DNA of 64,000 nucleotides from Sapria himalayana. Taxonomy: Eukaryota > Streptophyta > Magnoliopsida > Malpighiales > Rafflesiaceae. Positions 34,904 to 47,100 of the stretch are shown here, piece by piece. Under the pieces are notes generated by a model. That model ran no database searches, was not told the origin of the DNA, and was given only the letters and a program-made list of their open reading frames with translations. Every line of letters starts with the position of its first letter. Position 1 is the first letter of the stretch. The DNA lies in NCBI GenBank assembly GCA_029783825.1, contig JAREIK010000385.1:1766001-1830000 (forward strand), in the 5' to 3' direction. The position numbers and the translations under genes were made by a program.

Positions 34904-35335
34904 TAGAGGTGTCAACTGGGTCGAGCCGGCTCGGACTGGCATGAGGCACGACACAATTCGGCCGTGCCTAGGCCGGTTCGACATGAAAATTTTCCATGCC
35001 CGGGCTCGTGTCGTGCCCAACCACGACACCAATCATGCCATGCCGTGCTGAGGCCAACCGGGCCTCGTGCCGTGCCTAGCCCGACACCGTACCGTGGTCC
35101 ATTGGCACGGTACCTCGGCACGAGTCGAGAAATTGATTTTTTATTAATTAGGGGTTCAGCACGATGGCGCGCAGCCAAAGCCTTAATTTCATTTATATTA
35201 GGGGTTTGCCCGACCAGGCTAAACCTGGCGGATTCGTGCTACGGGCTCGTGCCGGGCTGACCTCTACAGAACCGTGCCGGGCCAGGCACGAAAGCATGGC
35301 CGGGCCAGCCCGGCACATCCCGTTTGACACCTCTA
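34904..35335. mobile_element. hAT-family A non-autonomous element (A1)
   Basis: Terminal inverted repeats TAGAGGTGTCAAC and GTTTGACACCTCTA bound a 432-bp CG-dense element. The flanking 8-bp duplication is perfect: 'tgcaagcc' at 34896-34903 and 35336-35343. An 8-bp duplication with a TAG..GGTG.CAA terminus fits the hAT superfamily. The interior is rich in palindromic GGCCCGGC/GCCGGGCC, so open frames on both strands are artefacts; no transposase is encoded. Confidence 0.9.
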
Positions 35336-35679
35336 TGCAAGCCCTCATATCAATTTTTTCTGACTTTCTTTAGATTTGCAATGTAGTTGAATGAAGTGAT
35401 CGAGCAAAGCCATAGATATCATCCATTCTAATATGATTTGAGAACTAAAATCTTGATCTTTATGAATATTTATTATTGTTGCATATCTATGTTTACTGTG
35501 AAGACAAATTCAAATGAGAGTAATTTACTTTAATGTGATATTTATTGCAAGATGATTTACTCAGACGTTATGTGTATGTTATCATGATATTTTTCTTTGG
35601 TAGTCAAAATAATTTTAATTTGAATTTTTATTTTACGAATAGTACCTTATAGTTGAAGAATATTTCAATTAGGTATAAA

Positions 35680-36260
35680 CAATATTTTTCAATGATGATC
35701 TTGAGGAGATGTGTATAAAACAGCTATATGAGTTTCCAACAATATTAAAATGTATAATTTATAAATTGTGAAAGATATTATACAACTAAAAGTAAGCATT
35801 AAGAGCTTAATTTGTGAGATTTTTATAAATAATTATTTCATTTTTATAAGTAATAAATTACTTAAAGGAGATATGATGATAAGATAATTTTATTAATTAT
35901 GTATGTTAATGATATTTTGATTACTGAAGATGAGTTAGGGATTTCTTATTTAAAAAATATTTCAACCATAATTCCTAATAAAATAATTTTAAAAACCTAA
36001 ATATTTTATTAGCATATATGTGACTTATTCTATGAGGGGTCATTTTATCATAGAGGAAATATGTGCTTGATATTTATAATGAGGTTGGACTTTTGGGTTT
36101 TACTCTAGTAAATATTTTTACTGATCAAGGTATAGATCTTATTTTTGATGTGATCATTTTAATTTATTTTATTATTTATTTGAAAATCATAATGAAGAAT
36201 AATTGTTTGATTATGACGAGACTGACTATAACATATGCAAATAATATAGTAAATTATTTC
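35680..36260 (+). mobile_element. degenerate copia RT fragment
   Basis: The region reads 'DDLEEMCIKQLYEFP' in shifted frames near 35690-35735, a worn YVDD ('YVNDILI', with Asn at one catalytic position) near 35905-35925, and 'RKYVLDIYNEVGLLGF' at 36052-36100, the block C-terminal to copia RT. It is the same lineage as the fragment at 56300-58050, which shares 'YVNDILI' and 'RRYVFDIFTDVELL'. Confidence 0.75.
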
Positions 36261-36835
36261 TAAAGTTATTCTCTGCATGTTTATGTTCATGTAATTTTTT
36301 ATGTACTGAGGTATTTAAAAAAAAAATTGAGATTTGGGATCTCTTTCAATAATCATTATTATTTGTAGTTAACAAAATATTGAGATTTGAGTGAGTACTA
36401 TCATATATTAAGATTTGATATACGTTAAAGTTGTATATTTTTTTTAGAGACAATATATTTTTTCAAAAAAAATATGAAATATTCAATTTATTTTGAGATC
36501 CAATTATAATTTAGAGTCATAATTCAGAGTGACAATGATAGTTATTCTATAATATATTTTAGATGTGATATCTATTCAAGAAAATTAGATATTTATCTTA
36601 TTTTCTTATTATTTTTTATTAAAATAGTTAGATAATAAGTTATATAGTTTTTAATTTGATATTTTATAGTATATTAAGTACGTAGAAATATGTTATTTTT
36701 TTCTCAAAAAAATAATCAAGATGATAATTATATTAAAATATATTTAGATAGTAGAGCAACCAATATATATCTATATGAATGACTTGAAAAGACTCTATTT
36801 TATCTTTTTCTTCTCTAAGCATTATATTTTGGACC

Positions 36836-37290
36836 TAGAGGTGACAAACAAGTAATGTTGGCCCGGCATGACCCAATTTTTTGTGGCCCAGCAGGGCTAC
36901 CATGCTGCGTTGTGTCGGCACACTTTAAAAAATAGGATGGCTTTGCATGACCCATAGGCTCGGCATCAACTTGGGTCATGTCGAGCGTGTTGGGTCTAAT
37001 TGTCCTTTTTGAAACCCGACACGAACCAACTTGTGGGCAAGGTTCTTGTTGGCCAGACTTACACCTAACCCAGGCTAGTCTAGGTGTGATGCAGTGTAGT
37101 TTTAAGCAAGTTTGGCTCATGAATAGGCTAGCCTAGTCCAGAATGTCTAAATCTGTCAAGCCTCAAGGTTAGCCTAAGTGATTTGGATTGGTACAAGCTA
37201 GCTTGGGCAAATAGGCTGGCCTAGTTTGGATTGGTCAAGCCGATAGGATAGCTACTAGCTTGGACCTGTCTAAGTTTAGGTTGCCCTGCA
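36836..37290. mobile_element. decayed hAT-family A-like element with Ala/Gly-poor 'ctagcttgg' repeats
   Basis: It starts TAGAGGTGACAAAC at 36836 and passes through family-like 'ggcccggcatgacc', then repeats of 'tagcctag', 'gctagcttgg', 'aggctggcc'. A very similar repeat-bearing piece is at 50820-51180, which also ends in 'accctgcatat'. The 3' terminus and target duplication are not found. Confidence 0.5.
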
Positions 37291-37769
37291 TATATATATA
37301 TATGATTACTTTATAGCTAATTATATAATATATAATTTATGAAATTATAAAAAACTTAAATATCATGGCAAAATTTTTTGAATTTAAAAGAAATTAAATA
37401 TTAATATATTAATTTCTATCATGTAAATTTTCATATCATTATGTGATAAGATATAGTAGTAATATATATTTAGGTATCTCAATAGCTTATACTTATTCAA
37501 TAGTTCATCTTATTACTTATCTATAATTAACCGCATATAAAAAGTCTATGTTTCTAAATATGATATTACTTTTTGTAAAAAATAAGATTTGTTATAATTA
37601 TTATATTTATTTTTATTATATTTAAATAAATTTTTTAATTATTAGTAAATTTTTTTTTGAGGAAAGTTAATGTAAATCTATATGTAATTTATAATATTTT
37701 TTAGTTTTTTGACCTTCATTTTATGATTTATATATGCAATTCAAGCAAAAATATGAATTCTTTATATTG

Positions 37770-38140
37770 GTTAAATACACTACTAATGTTGTAAGTTGTA
37801 CAAGCATTTAAGTGCGATATAGGATACAATAATGTATTCAAACAAACATAAGTTTATCATATTATAAAAAATTTTTATAAAATTTTAAAAAATAAATTAT
37901 AAATCATAATCAAATTTATTAATTATTATTTTATCAATTTTATTATGAACAAAATCTGACATAATATATTACCAAACACATAAATTCAACTTCAAGTTTT
38001 TGAATTCCAATGATGTTTGATAGTTTGATGTCTATCAAATTTTTTTTGGCATACTGACTTGCTTAGGATATAATACATTATATTTTTTTTGTGTATTATT
38101 CGGCGTGTCTTCTAAGACATACATTATTATCATTAGTTTT
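37770..38140. repeat. dispersed repeat R1, shortened copy 3
   Basis: 'actactaatgttgtaagtt', 'caaacaaacataagtttatcatattataaaaaattttta' (in part) and 'ttctaagacatacattattat' follow the same order as the start and the 'cttttatgatacataatttta' part of R1 at 41850-43335, with the middle missing. A hAT-family A element adjoins at 38144. Confidence 0.5.
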
Positions 38141-38143
38141 ATA

Positions 38144-38290
38144 TAGAGGTGTCAATTAGGCCGGGCCGGCCCAGTGACACGAGGTACAGCACGATTCGGT
38201 CATGCCTGGGCCGGCCCGGCATGGGAATTTTCCGTGCCCATGCCCGTGCCATGTCGTACCGAGGCCAATCAGGCCACGCACTCTTTCAAA
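38144..38290. mobile_element. hAT-family A element, 3' truncated
   Basis: The left terminus TAGAGGTGTCAATTAGGCC is followed by 'gggccggccc' and 'cgtgcccatgcccgtgcc'. Similarity fades near 38285 before a right terminus. 'gcacacctctg' at about 38340 might be a remnant of the right end, but no matching duplication is seen. Confidence 0.65.
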
Positions 38291-39059
38291 TGCATGTGCC
38301 TATTGCTTCTCAATTGTGTGCGTCCTACTAGCACCAACATGCACACCTCTGCTATTACCATTGCACGTGGTTGTTTTCACCACTGCACGTGTCTCATCTA
38401 CCAATAATTTTTGTGATTTTTTTTATTCTAATCTTGCCCTTATACCAAGTTAGAATAAAAATACAAAAAATATAAATAAAAAATAATATTTGTTTATAAA
38501 AAAAAAATATTATAAAATTCATTATCAAATATTTTTATATAATGTGCAAAAATGATTGGGATACTCTACATATCATGTATTTTCATTAAAAATAAAATAA
38601 TAAAAATAATAAAAAGAAAATTACAATCGAGATCATCTAATAAAAAAATATCGTCCAACCTATGCTTAGTAATATTTGTTAATCATTTTCACCAATCAAA
38701 AAATTTGTAAAATCATCTAAAATAACTAAATTACCGAATAATATTCGAGTCTGATTATAGTTTCAATATAAAACATACAATATTCAAAAATACTTCCAAG
38801 ATGATTTTAAATCACTCTGACCAAAAAAGAATAAAATGATGAATGGGCTAAGCTATCCAAGTTGAATAAAAAAATTGTCACTGATGAAAATGGTAGCAGC
38901 AGAGATATGAGCAATAGTGTATGATATTTTATAATGACAATGGAGGATTATTTTAACTATGATATCATACTAATTAAAAAAAAGATTTTTATTTATATGT
39001 AAAAAAATCTTAAAAAAAATTAAGTATACAATTAGATATATGAAAAAAATAAGTATTTG

Positions 39060-39760
39060 ATATACTCATTCAACACATTATTTAGTTTTTATATTGATCG
39101 TTTTATGTATTTATTATTGGGTTTTATATTTTTTTTGAGAAATCATTTCATCTTTTGAAAAATATAAAAGACTATTATTTTGCATTTGGCACTTTGTGAA
39201 TATTATTATTTTTTTGTTTTTTATTTTTATTATTTTTTTATTGTGTCACCTAGATATCTAGACATATTATTTTCAATTATTTGTTTCACAAATAAACTAA
39301 ATATTAGAGATAATTTGTTATTTTTTTATGGTAAGATACAAGTTTTCTCATATTTCTAGAAGTAGTAGCCTACAACTTTGTATCAAAAATTTCATTTTTG
39401 ATAAAAGTTGAGTTTGTGGTGATGCTCATTCAATACATCATTTAGTTTTTATATTGACCCTTTATGCATGCATATATAAAAGATTTATTATTGAGTTTTA
39501 TATTTTTTTGAGAAATAATTTTATCTTCTGAAAAAATAATAATTTATTTTTTTTTTAGATTTGACATGTGGATATTATTTTTTTGTGCTTTATTTTCATT
39601 ACTTTTTATTATGTAACTTAGATATTTAAACATATCATTCCCATTTTTTTTCTACAGTTGAACTAAACATTTAAGGGTAGTTTGTCATTTTGTTATGGAG
39701 AAGATATTAGTTGAATTGATTGTTATTTCTCATATTCTCATAAGTATTTGCCTGCATATC
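39060..39760. repeat. tandem duplication of about 355 bp
   Basis: 39060-39390 and 39418-39760 align in order: 'ctcattcaacacattatttagtttttatattga' against 'ctcattcaatacatcatttagtttttatattga' (in part), 'attattgggttttatatttt', 'gagaaatcattt(c/t)atctt', 'ttttattttta..tt', 'acctagatatctagacat' against 'acttagatatttaaacat', 'aatttgtta..tttttttatgg' against 'agtttgtcattttgttatgg'. The two units are diverged and end about 900 bases upstream of the scramblase first exon. Confidence 0.7.
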
Positions 39761-39887
39761 TGGGCTATTTACATATTAACATGAAGGTGAGAATTGAAAT
39801 TCTATACTTTATAAATTTTAATTTATGCATATTCAATGTATACTTAGGGTATTTAGTGTGTTAGAGTGTGCCTTTTTTTTATTTTTT

Positions 39888-40128
39888 TTTTTTTTTGTAT
39901 TTTTTGTATTTTTTGTATTTTTTGTATTTTTTGTATTTTTGTATTTTTGTATTTTTTTTATTTTTTTTATTTTTTTTTATTTTGTTTATTTTGTTTATTT
40001 TGTTTATTTTGTTTATTTTGTTTATTTTGTTTATTTTGTTTATTTTGTTTATTTTGTTTATTTTGTTTATTTTTTATTTTTTTTATTTTTTTATTTTTTA
40101 TTTTTTTTATTTTTTTTATTTTTTTATT

Positions 40129-40160
<32 letters not shown>

Positions 40161-40443
40161 TTTTTTTATTTTTTTTATTTTTTATTTTTTTTTATTTTTT
40201 TTTATTTTTTTTATTTTTTTTATTTTTTTTTTATTTTTTTATTTTTTTTTATTTTTTTTTATTTTTTTTATTTTTTTTATTTTTTTTATTTTTTTTATTT
40301 TTTTTATTTTTTTTATTTTTTTTATTTTTTTTATTTTTTTTATTTTTTTTTATTTTTTTTATTTTTTTTATTTTTTTTTTATTTTTTTTATTTTTTTTAT
40401 TTTTTTTATTTTTTTTATTTTTTTTATTTTTTTTATTTTTTTT
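39888..40443. repeat. 556-bp T-rich array with 9-base period
   Basis: The array moves through three related motifs, all 9 bases long: 'gtatttttt', then 'gtttatttt', then 'attttttttt'-type units (A followed by eight T, with slips). Because 9 is a multiple of 3, all three forward frames stay open for about 200 codons, giving Phe-rich peptides with no biological meaning. It ends about 230 bases before the scramblase first exon. Confidence 0.9.
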
Positions 40444-40695
40444 AGAGGGTGCCTATGATATAAGGTATTCCAAATTTGTACTATGTTTATTTATATGTTG
40501 GGATGAATAAAATATTATTTTATCTTAAATACTTATATCATGTGTTTTTTGGTAATGTGACTTGTGAGGCAGAAAAAAGTAATCAATAAAAACACCTTTT
40601 TCCAGTCGACGCAGTGTTTCTTTGTCTTGAGTGTTTCATTTTATAGAAATATTTACAAAAATTTTATTTATGCAGGAGCTGTATTGTGTTTGCAA

Positions 40696-41163
40696 ATGAA
40701 TTTGTTGAAGCGCTGTCGTTTCTTTTTGGAAAGAACCAAATCTACATCTGATGCATCATTGCATCATACCGGGGATAACAAGCAGAATGTAGTTTTGCCG
40801 TTAAGTGTATCATGGAGACAAATGCTGCCTTCTTTTGAAAAAATTTCTCAAAGGCCAAAACTGCTGCTGATGGCTAAATTTCGTCAATTCGGGCATAGCT
40901 CTAGTAGTGCTCACTTGGGTCGAAGCTTCGTCCGACGGCTCATGGCTAAAGATAAGAAAATGGCTAGGAGGAAGCTAAGACAAAAAATTATAGCCAGTGC
41001 TAGACATGGAAAGCGATTACATGGTAGATTTGCTTCATTTCGACATCCTATTGGAAGATGGTTTCCAGGTTCAACCAGTGCAGGAAAAAAAATTTGTGAT
41101 GATCGTCCACCCAACCTTTCTTTGTCAGAGTCGGATCTCTTGAAATCGGTATCTCCAAAAGAG
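40696..41163 (+). CDS. scramblase exon 1
   Basis: The 156 codons include a basic N-terminus, a basic stretch 'MAKDKKMARRKLRQK', and 'HPIGRWFPG', which fits the variable N-terminal region of plant scramblases. It ends 'SPKE' at the donor gag|gttagt. The frame is open back to 40564, but 'ttatgcag' at 40668-40675 looks like an acceptor, so 40676-40695 is probably the last part of a 5' UTR exon and the ATG at 40696 the start. A longer N-terminus from 40564 is possible. Confidence 0.75.
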
Positions 41164-44100
41164 GTTAGTTGTATGGAGAGAACCACTTGTGCTTTGTTCG
41201 TTGTGAATGATAATCAAATGGAAATATATTTTTATATCAATCACAATATAATACATAATTATTAAACTAGGAAGAAAAAACTATGTCTATGGGTAAATAT
41301 TTGATTTAAATAAGTTTAGAATTATTTTTATTATAGTTCCAAATTTATTTTCCTTATCAAATTTAGAAATAATTAAGTCACTTATTTTTTTTGAAAAATA
41401 AAATTGTTACTGAATAAAGTTTAGAAATTTGTGTTGAATTTCTATTTATACAAGTAGGAGAGAGAAAATATATGATGATTTGTGTGATAGTTAATATACT
41501 AAACAAGATAAAAATGTATATAAATTAGCTAAAAAAGATTATAGAAATTTAAAATTTAAATTATGTTGGATATCTTACAATTAAAGAGGAAATGAGTATA
41601 ATATATCATAAAATTATTTCAGTTGAAAAATATTTCACAAACATATTCAAGAGATGCATATAAAAGAATTAAATTTATGGAGATTTAGATAATAAGAACA
41701 AAAAAATCATGTTTCTCCATAAAATTAGTTTTAGAATAAATATATGAGACTAATATTCAAATTAGGAAAGATTTTAAGTGAGATGTAAAATTATCAAGTT
41801 AATTATCCCATTTAATATTAATTTGAAAATTTTGAAATCACTCTGAGATATTTTTTATGCTTGCTAAATATGATACTAATGTTGTATTTATACCTAAGAA
41901 CAATGCAAATAGTGGAAGTATGCACAGACAAACATATATTCGTCGTATCATAAAAAATTTTTAGGAATCTAATAAAAAAAATTTTATATTTTAGTTTGAA
42001 TCATCGATAATAATTTTGTTATTTTTACTATCGACGTAGTCGAATATTATGTATTAGTAGCTAACATATGACTAACATTAAGTAGATATAATATTAATGA
42101 TATTTCATATTTGTTTATAATTTTTTTTATGTCTACTGATAAATAGAGTTTGGAACTCTTGTTATCTGTAAGGCATTTAAAGATATTTTAATGAATTTCT
42201 TATTTTTCTTATGTGGGGAAAATAATTTTCATTATCACTCGTACAATTAGATTAATTAAGTGACAAAGTAATGTGAAAAATTTTACCCAATGACTCATCT
42301 CTAATGATTTTAACAAATATTTTAATAGTTATATTATTATTTAAAATATTATCAAATATAATATTAAAAATTTTATTTTGAATATTTTATTTCAAAAAAA
42401 TCACCATATACTCATATGGAAGAACTATTATGGAGATGAAGAATTTTAGGAAATTATAAATTTTTTAAATTTCTTTTTTAATTAGAATCAATATAATGAG
42501 TGGTGAGACATATAATTGATATTTTATCGTGACTAGTCTAAATATTGGATGTCATGGATATTTTTTAACTATATTTTTGAAATTTGTTAATTATTAATTA
42601 TCTGTTTAATTTATAATACTTTATTATATTATTTCTACTAGTGAACTTAGACATTCCATAATAAATAAGTTGGAAATATGTTTTTATAATATTTATTATT
42701 CTAGGATCCTCCATAAAATTAATTCGAAGACCAATGATAAAAATAATTTGGCCATGTGTTTCTTATCAAAGTCATTGTGGTAAATAAACTATGTCAATGA
42801 AATTGAAGTCGATCTAATTTTAAAGGGTCATCATTCAATTGGATTTACTTTGGATTTAGTATATCATATTTTTTAGTATATTGATTGACTTATCTTTTAT
42901 GATACATAATTTTATCAGTATACATACATGTATATATTTTTTTATGATATATGTATTGTGTATTTGTGTTGACTTTTTTGATACTCATAGAATTTTTATT
43001 TCTCTTTATGTTAAAATAAGTTTAGAATTGAAGTTTATCTATTTTTAGGTTTTTTAGTCAAATGAGTTGAATCCATTGGGGAGAACGTAGTTTTGACCTC
43101 AGATTTTTTGATCAATGTATCGTTATTATCTATATATAGGTCAAAATTATTATTATTAATATAAATATTTATAATTTTTTTTATTTTATTTATATATCTA
43201 ACTTTAAAAAAATTTATAATTTTAAAATTTTATAAAATATAATACAAATAAATAAATAGAAATTTAATATGTACGTAACAATGTAACTTTATATTATGTA
43301 CCAGTCATTATTTTTTTCTAAACTAGCGAACCTAGAGCCAAGGTTAGCAATTTACAGTACAAAAGCGCATAAAAGGAGAGAAAATAAGAAAATCAGAAAA
43401 AGAGAAAGGGTAGAGAAAGAGAAAAAAATCAGAAAATTAGAAAAATAGAGAGTAGAGGAAGAGAGAAGAAATTAATATGATGAATATTTTACAAAAGTTT
43501 TATTCTATGTTTTTAAAAATTTTACAATAAAATAATTTATTTTTTTTTCTTTTTTGATTTTCTTTATTTATAATCGGCAGAAATTTGGCTGCCATTTGAT
43601 TTATGCTCACTAGTCATTGAAAGAAAATTTGCCGATTACAAATATTAATATAAAAAAAAATATATTTTTTTTATTTTTTTACAGCAACAATGATAGGTCT
43701 ATGCATGTCATTATCATTGTCGAGGCATCAATTCTTGCTCGTTACGTAAATGTAATGGGAGAGAGGGAGGCAGGGGTTTTTTAAAAAACTCATGGCCCAT
43801 GCTTTTGCCTCATGCTTGCGTGGGTTGTGCCAATGGGCCACGCACTAGTGCCTTGTCGTACCTTGTCCGACACGAGGAATAATTTGCTTTGGCCCAACAT
43901 GAGGAATAATTTGTTCTAGCCCAACATGAGGAATAATTTGTTCTGGCCCAACATGAGGAATAATTTGTTCTGGCCCAACATGAGGAATAATTTGTTCTGG
44001 CCCAACATGAGGAATAATTTGTTCTGGCCCAACATGAGGAATAATTTGTTCTGGCCCAACATGAGGAATCATTTGTTCTGGCCCAACATGAGGAATAATT

Positions 44101-47100
44101 TGTTCTGGCCCAACATGAAGAATAATTTGTTCTGGCCCAACATGAGTAATAATTTGTTCTGGCCCAACACGAGGAATAATTTGTTCTGCCCCAACACGAG
44201 GAATAATTTGTTCTGCCCCAACACGAGGAATAATTTGTTCTGCCCCAACACGATACGAGTTGTACCTTGTGCCATCACGACAATGGTCCTGACATGGTTT
44301 TGCACCACGTCATGTCGGACCTGAATTGGCTATTTTGGGTTGTTCCTCTGCCTCGTATCATATCCGAGCCACACCTTTACTAAAAGTGAATTAGTATATT
44401 ATTGAATTATGTGTATAAAGTATGAGCCATATAATATTTTGAGAGAAGATTATAAAAATGAGATTAATAAGTTTAAATATTATTTCATAAAATAACTTTT
44501 TTTATGTGCTATATAACTATGTAATGAAATCCATCTTGTTCCTGAGACAAATAATGGAATCAGTTAGAGAATACAAAAATTTATATAGTGACCTTCAATA
44601 TGAAAAAATATATCTGATAGAGTTTTAAACTTGATGAGTTTTAAGAAAAAATATCTTTATGTTGTTTTGATATCATGAAAAATATATATATAAGTGTTGT
44701 AACCAGTATGTAATACTAGTATTTTAAAACTAGATAGGACTTGCTAGTCAAATCGGCCAAACCACCAACCCTGCAACAAAATTGCTTTGATTTAGTTAAA
44801 AAACTCATTTCTATTTTAATGAATCGAACGGTTTGCTTTTTAAAATTTTTAGGAAAAACCTAAAATGGTTTGTTTTACTTGTTACTTTTTTGACTTTGTT
44901 GCTCTTCTCAACAACACTAGTAGAGGGAATCCCCTTGGTCTTCACGACTCCGTCAACTTGCACCAACATGAAGACCAGATACCTCACATGGTATGCATGA
45001 TAGAGTGTTTTCCTAGATGTAGACTATACATTATATGGAGTCCATTATTGCAAATATATTTGGTATGAAATATTACCAATTAAATTCTTTTTTTTATATT
45101 AATTTGACCATTGAATTTTTATATATTTTATGTTTTTATGTTGTACTTTTGTATTTCATTTAGTATTATTGTTTTTATACATGTAATTTTATATTCGTGA
45201 TCTTCATTTTTTAATATATGAATTTAAATTTCTAAATTTTAAATTCATAATTATTTTAATCGAAGAAAATTTGTTGTTATCACTATGGAGAATGAAAAAT
45301 CACAAAATATATTATTAACTTGAGTTCAATCATGTTTAACTCGATCGAAAATAAAATGCATGAAACACGAAGAGACTTGATGTTTGTAAATTTCACTATT
45401 GTCAGTCATAATAACAAAATATTGGTGGATATAAGCATGTTTGATCATTGTGTTTTTGATTGTATCATGAAAAAATTGAATCTCAACATAAATAAAATTA
45501 ATAATTAGATCAAGATGGTATATTCTAAAGAAATTTTAATAATTGGTATCATTTTGAATGAGAAGGTCTAATTGGGAGATTGAAAAGAAAAAGAAATAAT
45601 CAAAATAATTTCCTTGGTAATTAGGTTGAATTTTCTAGGCCGGATAAACATATTTTTAGTTCTATTTGTTAATTATATATGTATCTTAGTTATTATTTTT
45701 TAATGTATTGTTTCGGTAACATAAAGTATTGGATAATCTATAAAAATGGTAGCTGCAAAGCAATTTGCAAAAGAATGAGTTGAAATAAAATGTTAGATTC
45801 ATGACAATTTGGAGCTTCTTAATGAGATGCTTGTAGAAGTGTTGGAATTTATTGACTCATTTCGAGATGTCTTGCTTATTGAGTTGTCAAATAGGTTGCC
45901 ACCAAAGAAGAAAGTAAATCATTAGGTTAAGTTGGTACCAAATACTCTTTTAACATTAAAGATATCCTATCAAATGGTTCCCCTAGAACTTGAAGTACTA
46001 ATGAAGTAATTAAAAGAGTTTATCGATATTGAGTATATTCGACATTCACAAGCCTCATACGATGGTGCTCTTATTTTATCTTTAAAGAAAACTTGATGAA
46101 GCTTTGTGGTTGTGTATTGTCTATTAGGCTCTCAATAAGTTGAAGATTAAACAATCAAATTATTTGACTGCAGACATGTTCAATCAACTTGGAGATGTAA
46201 AGTAGTTTTTCAAACTTAATTTGAGGTTGGAGTGCTATCAAGTTCAAGTGTGAATATTTTGTGTGATGAGGTACGAGTCCTATGAATACTTTGTGATATC
46301 CACTGTATTCAAAGGCGCTTTCCAGGCGCGCCTTGATCCGCGCCTCAGGGTGAGGCGGCGGAAAAATGCGTTGAGGCGTCGGAAGAAACGCGTTGAGGCG
46401 GTGGATAACTAAATCAAAAGCTTTCTCAAACTATTTATGCACGAAATCCTACCTCAAGCGGCCAACCCTACCTCAAGCTCAAAGCCGAAACCCTACCTCA
46501 AGTGGCCAACCATTTATGCACGAAATCCCGATTTCCAGGTATGTCTTCTCCCGATTCCTTTGCCCTCGGCGTCCTCCCGATTCCTCCCCCCCTCGGCGAC
46601 CTCCTGATTCCTCCCCCCCTCGGCGACCTCCCGATTCCTCCCCCCCTCGGCGACCTCCCGATCCCCCTCCTTCGAAATCCTGACCCCCCCCCCCCCTTCG
46701 AATTCCCGAATACACCCCCCCCCCCTTCGAAAATTCCGATTCCACTTCCCCTTTGAATATTAATTAATTATATATTCATGTTTTTATTTATGTTATTTTA
46801 TTTTATATATTTTAAAATATTAATTAATTATATATTGCGAGGTTAAAAAAGCTTACGCCTCGAGGCTTACGCCTCGCCTCATAAATACAAAAATGTCTCG
46901 CCTTACGCCTCGCCTCATAAATACAAAAATGTCTCGCCTTACGCTTTCGCCTTTTAAAACTTTGGTGATATCATTTGAACATATAAATATATTGGCCATA
47001 TTTTGTGTAATTTTAAGTAAGATATTGTAGTCTATAATTAATTATTTTGTGATAGTATAATTAAGTAAGATATTGTAGTGTATAACATATTTTAGGAAGA

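Noticed and set aside
34912..35373. Open frames in a GC-rich island that could be a gene or CpG-island promoter
   Set aside because: The boundaries coincide with hAT-type termini and an 8-bp duplication.
39825..40510. Three overlapping open frames of about 200 codons on the plus strand
   Set aside because: They are Phe/Leu-rich readings of the 9-base-period T-rich array. The period is a multiple of three, so all frames stay open.
43871..44248. Regularly repeated 27-bp units as a possible CRISPR array
   Set aside because: The units are contiguous with no spacers, and this is plant nuclear DNA.
43845..44324. Open frames on both strands encoding 9-residue repeats
   Set aside because: They are produced by the 27-bp minisatellite; both strands are open and there is no start context or domain.
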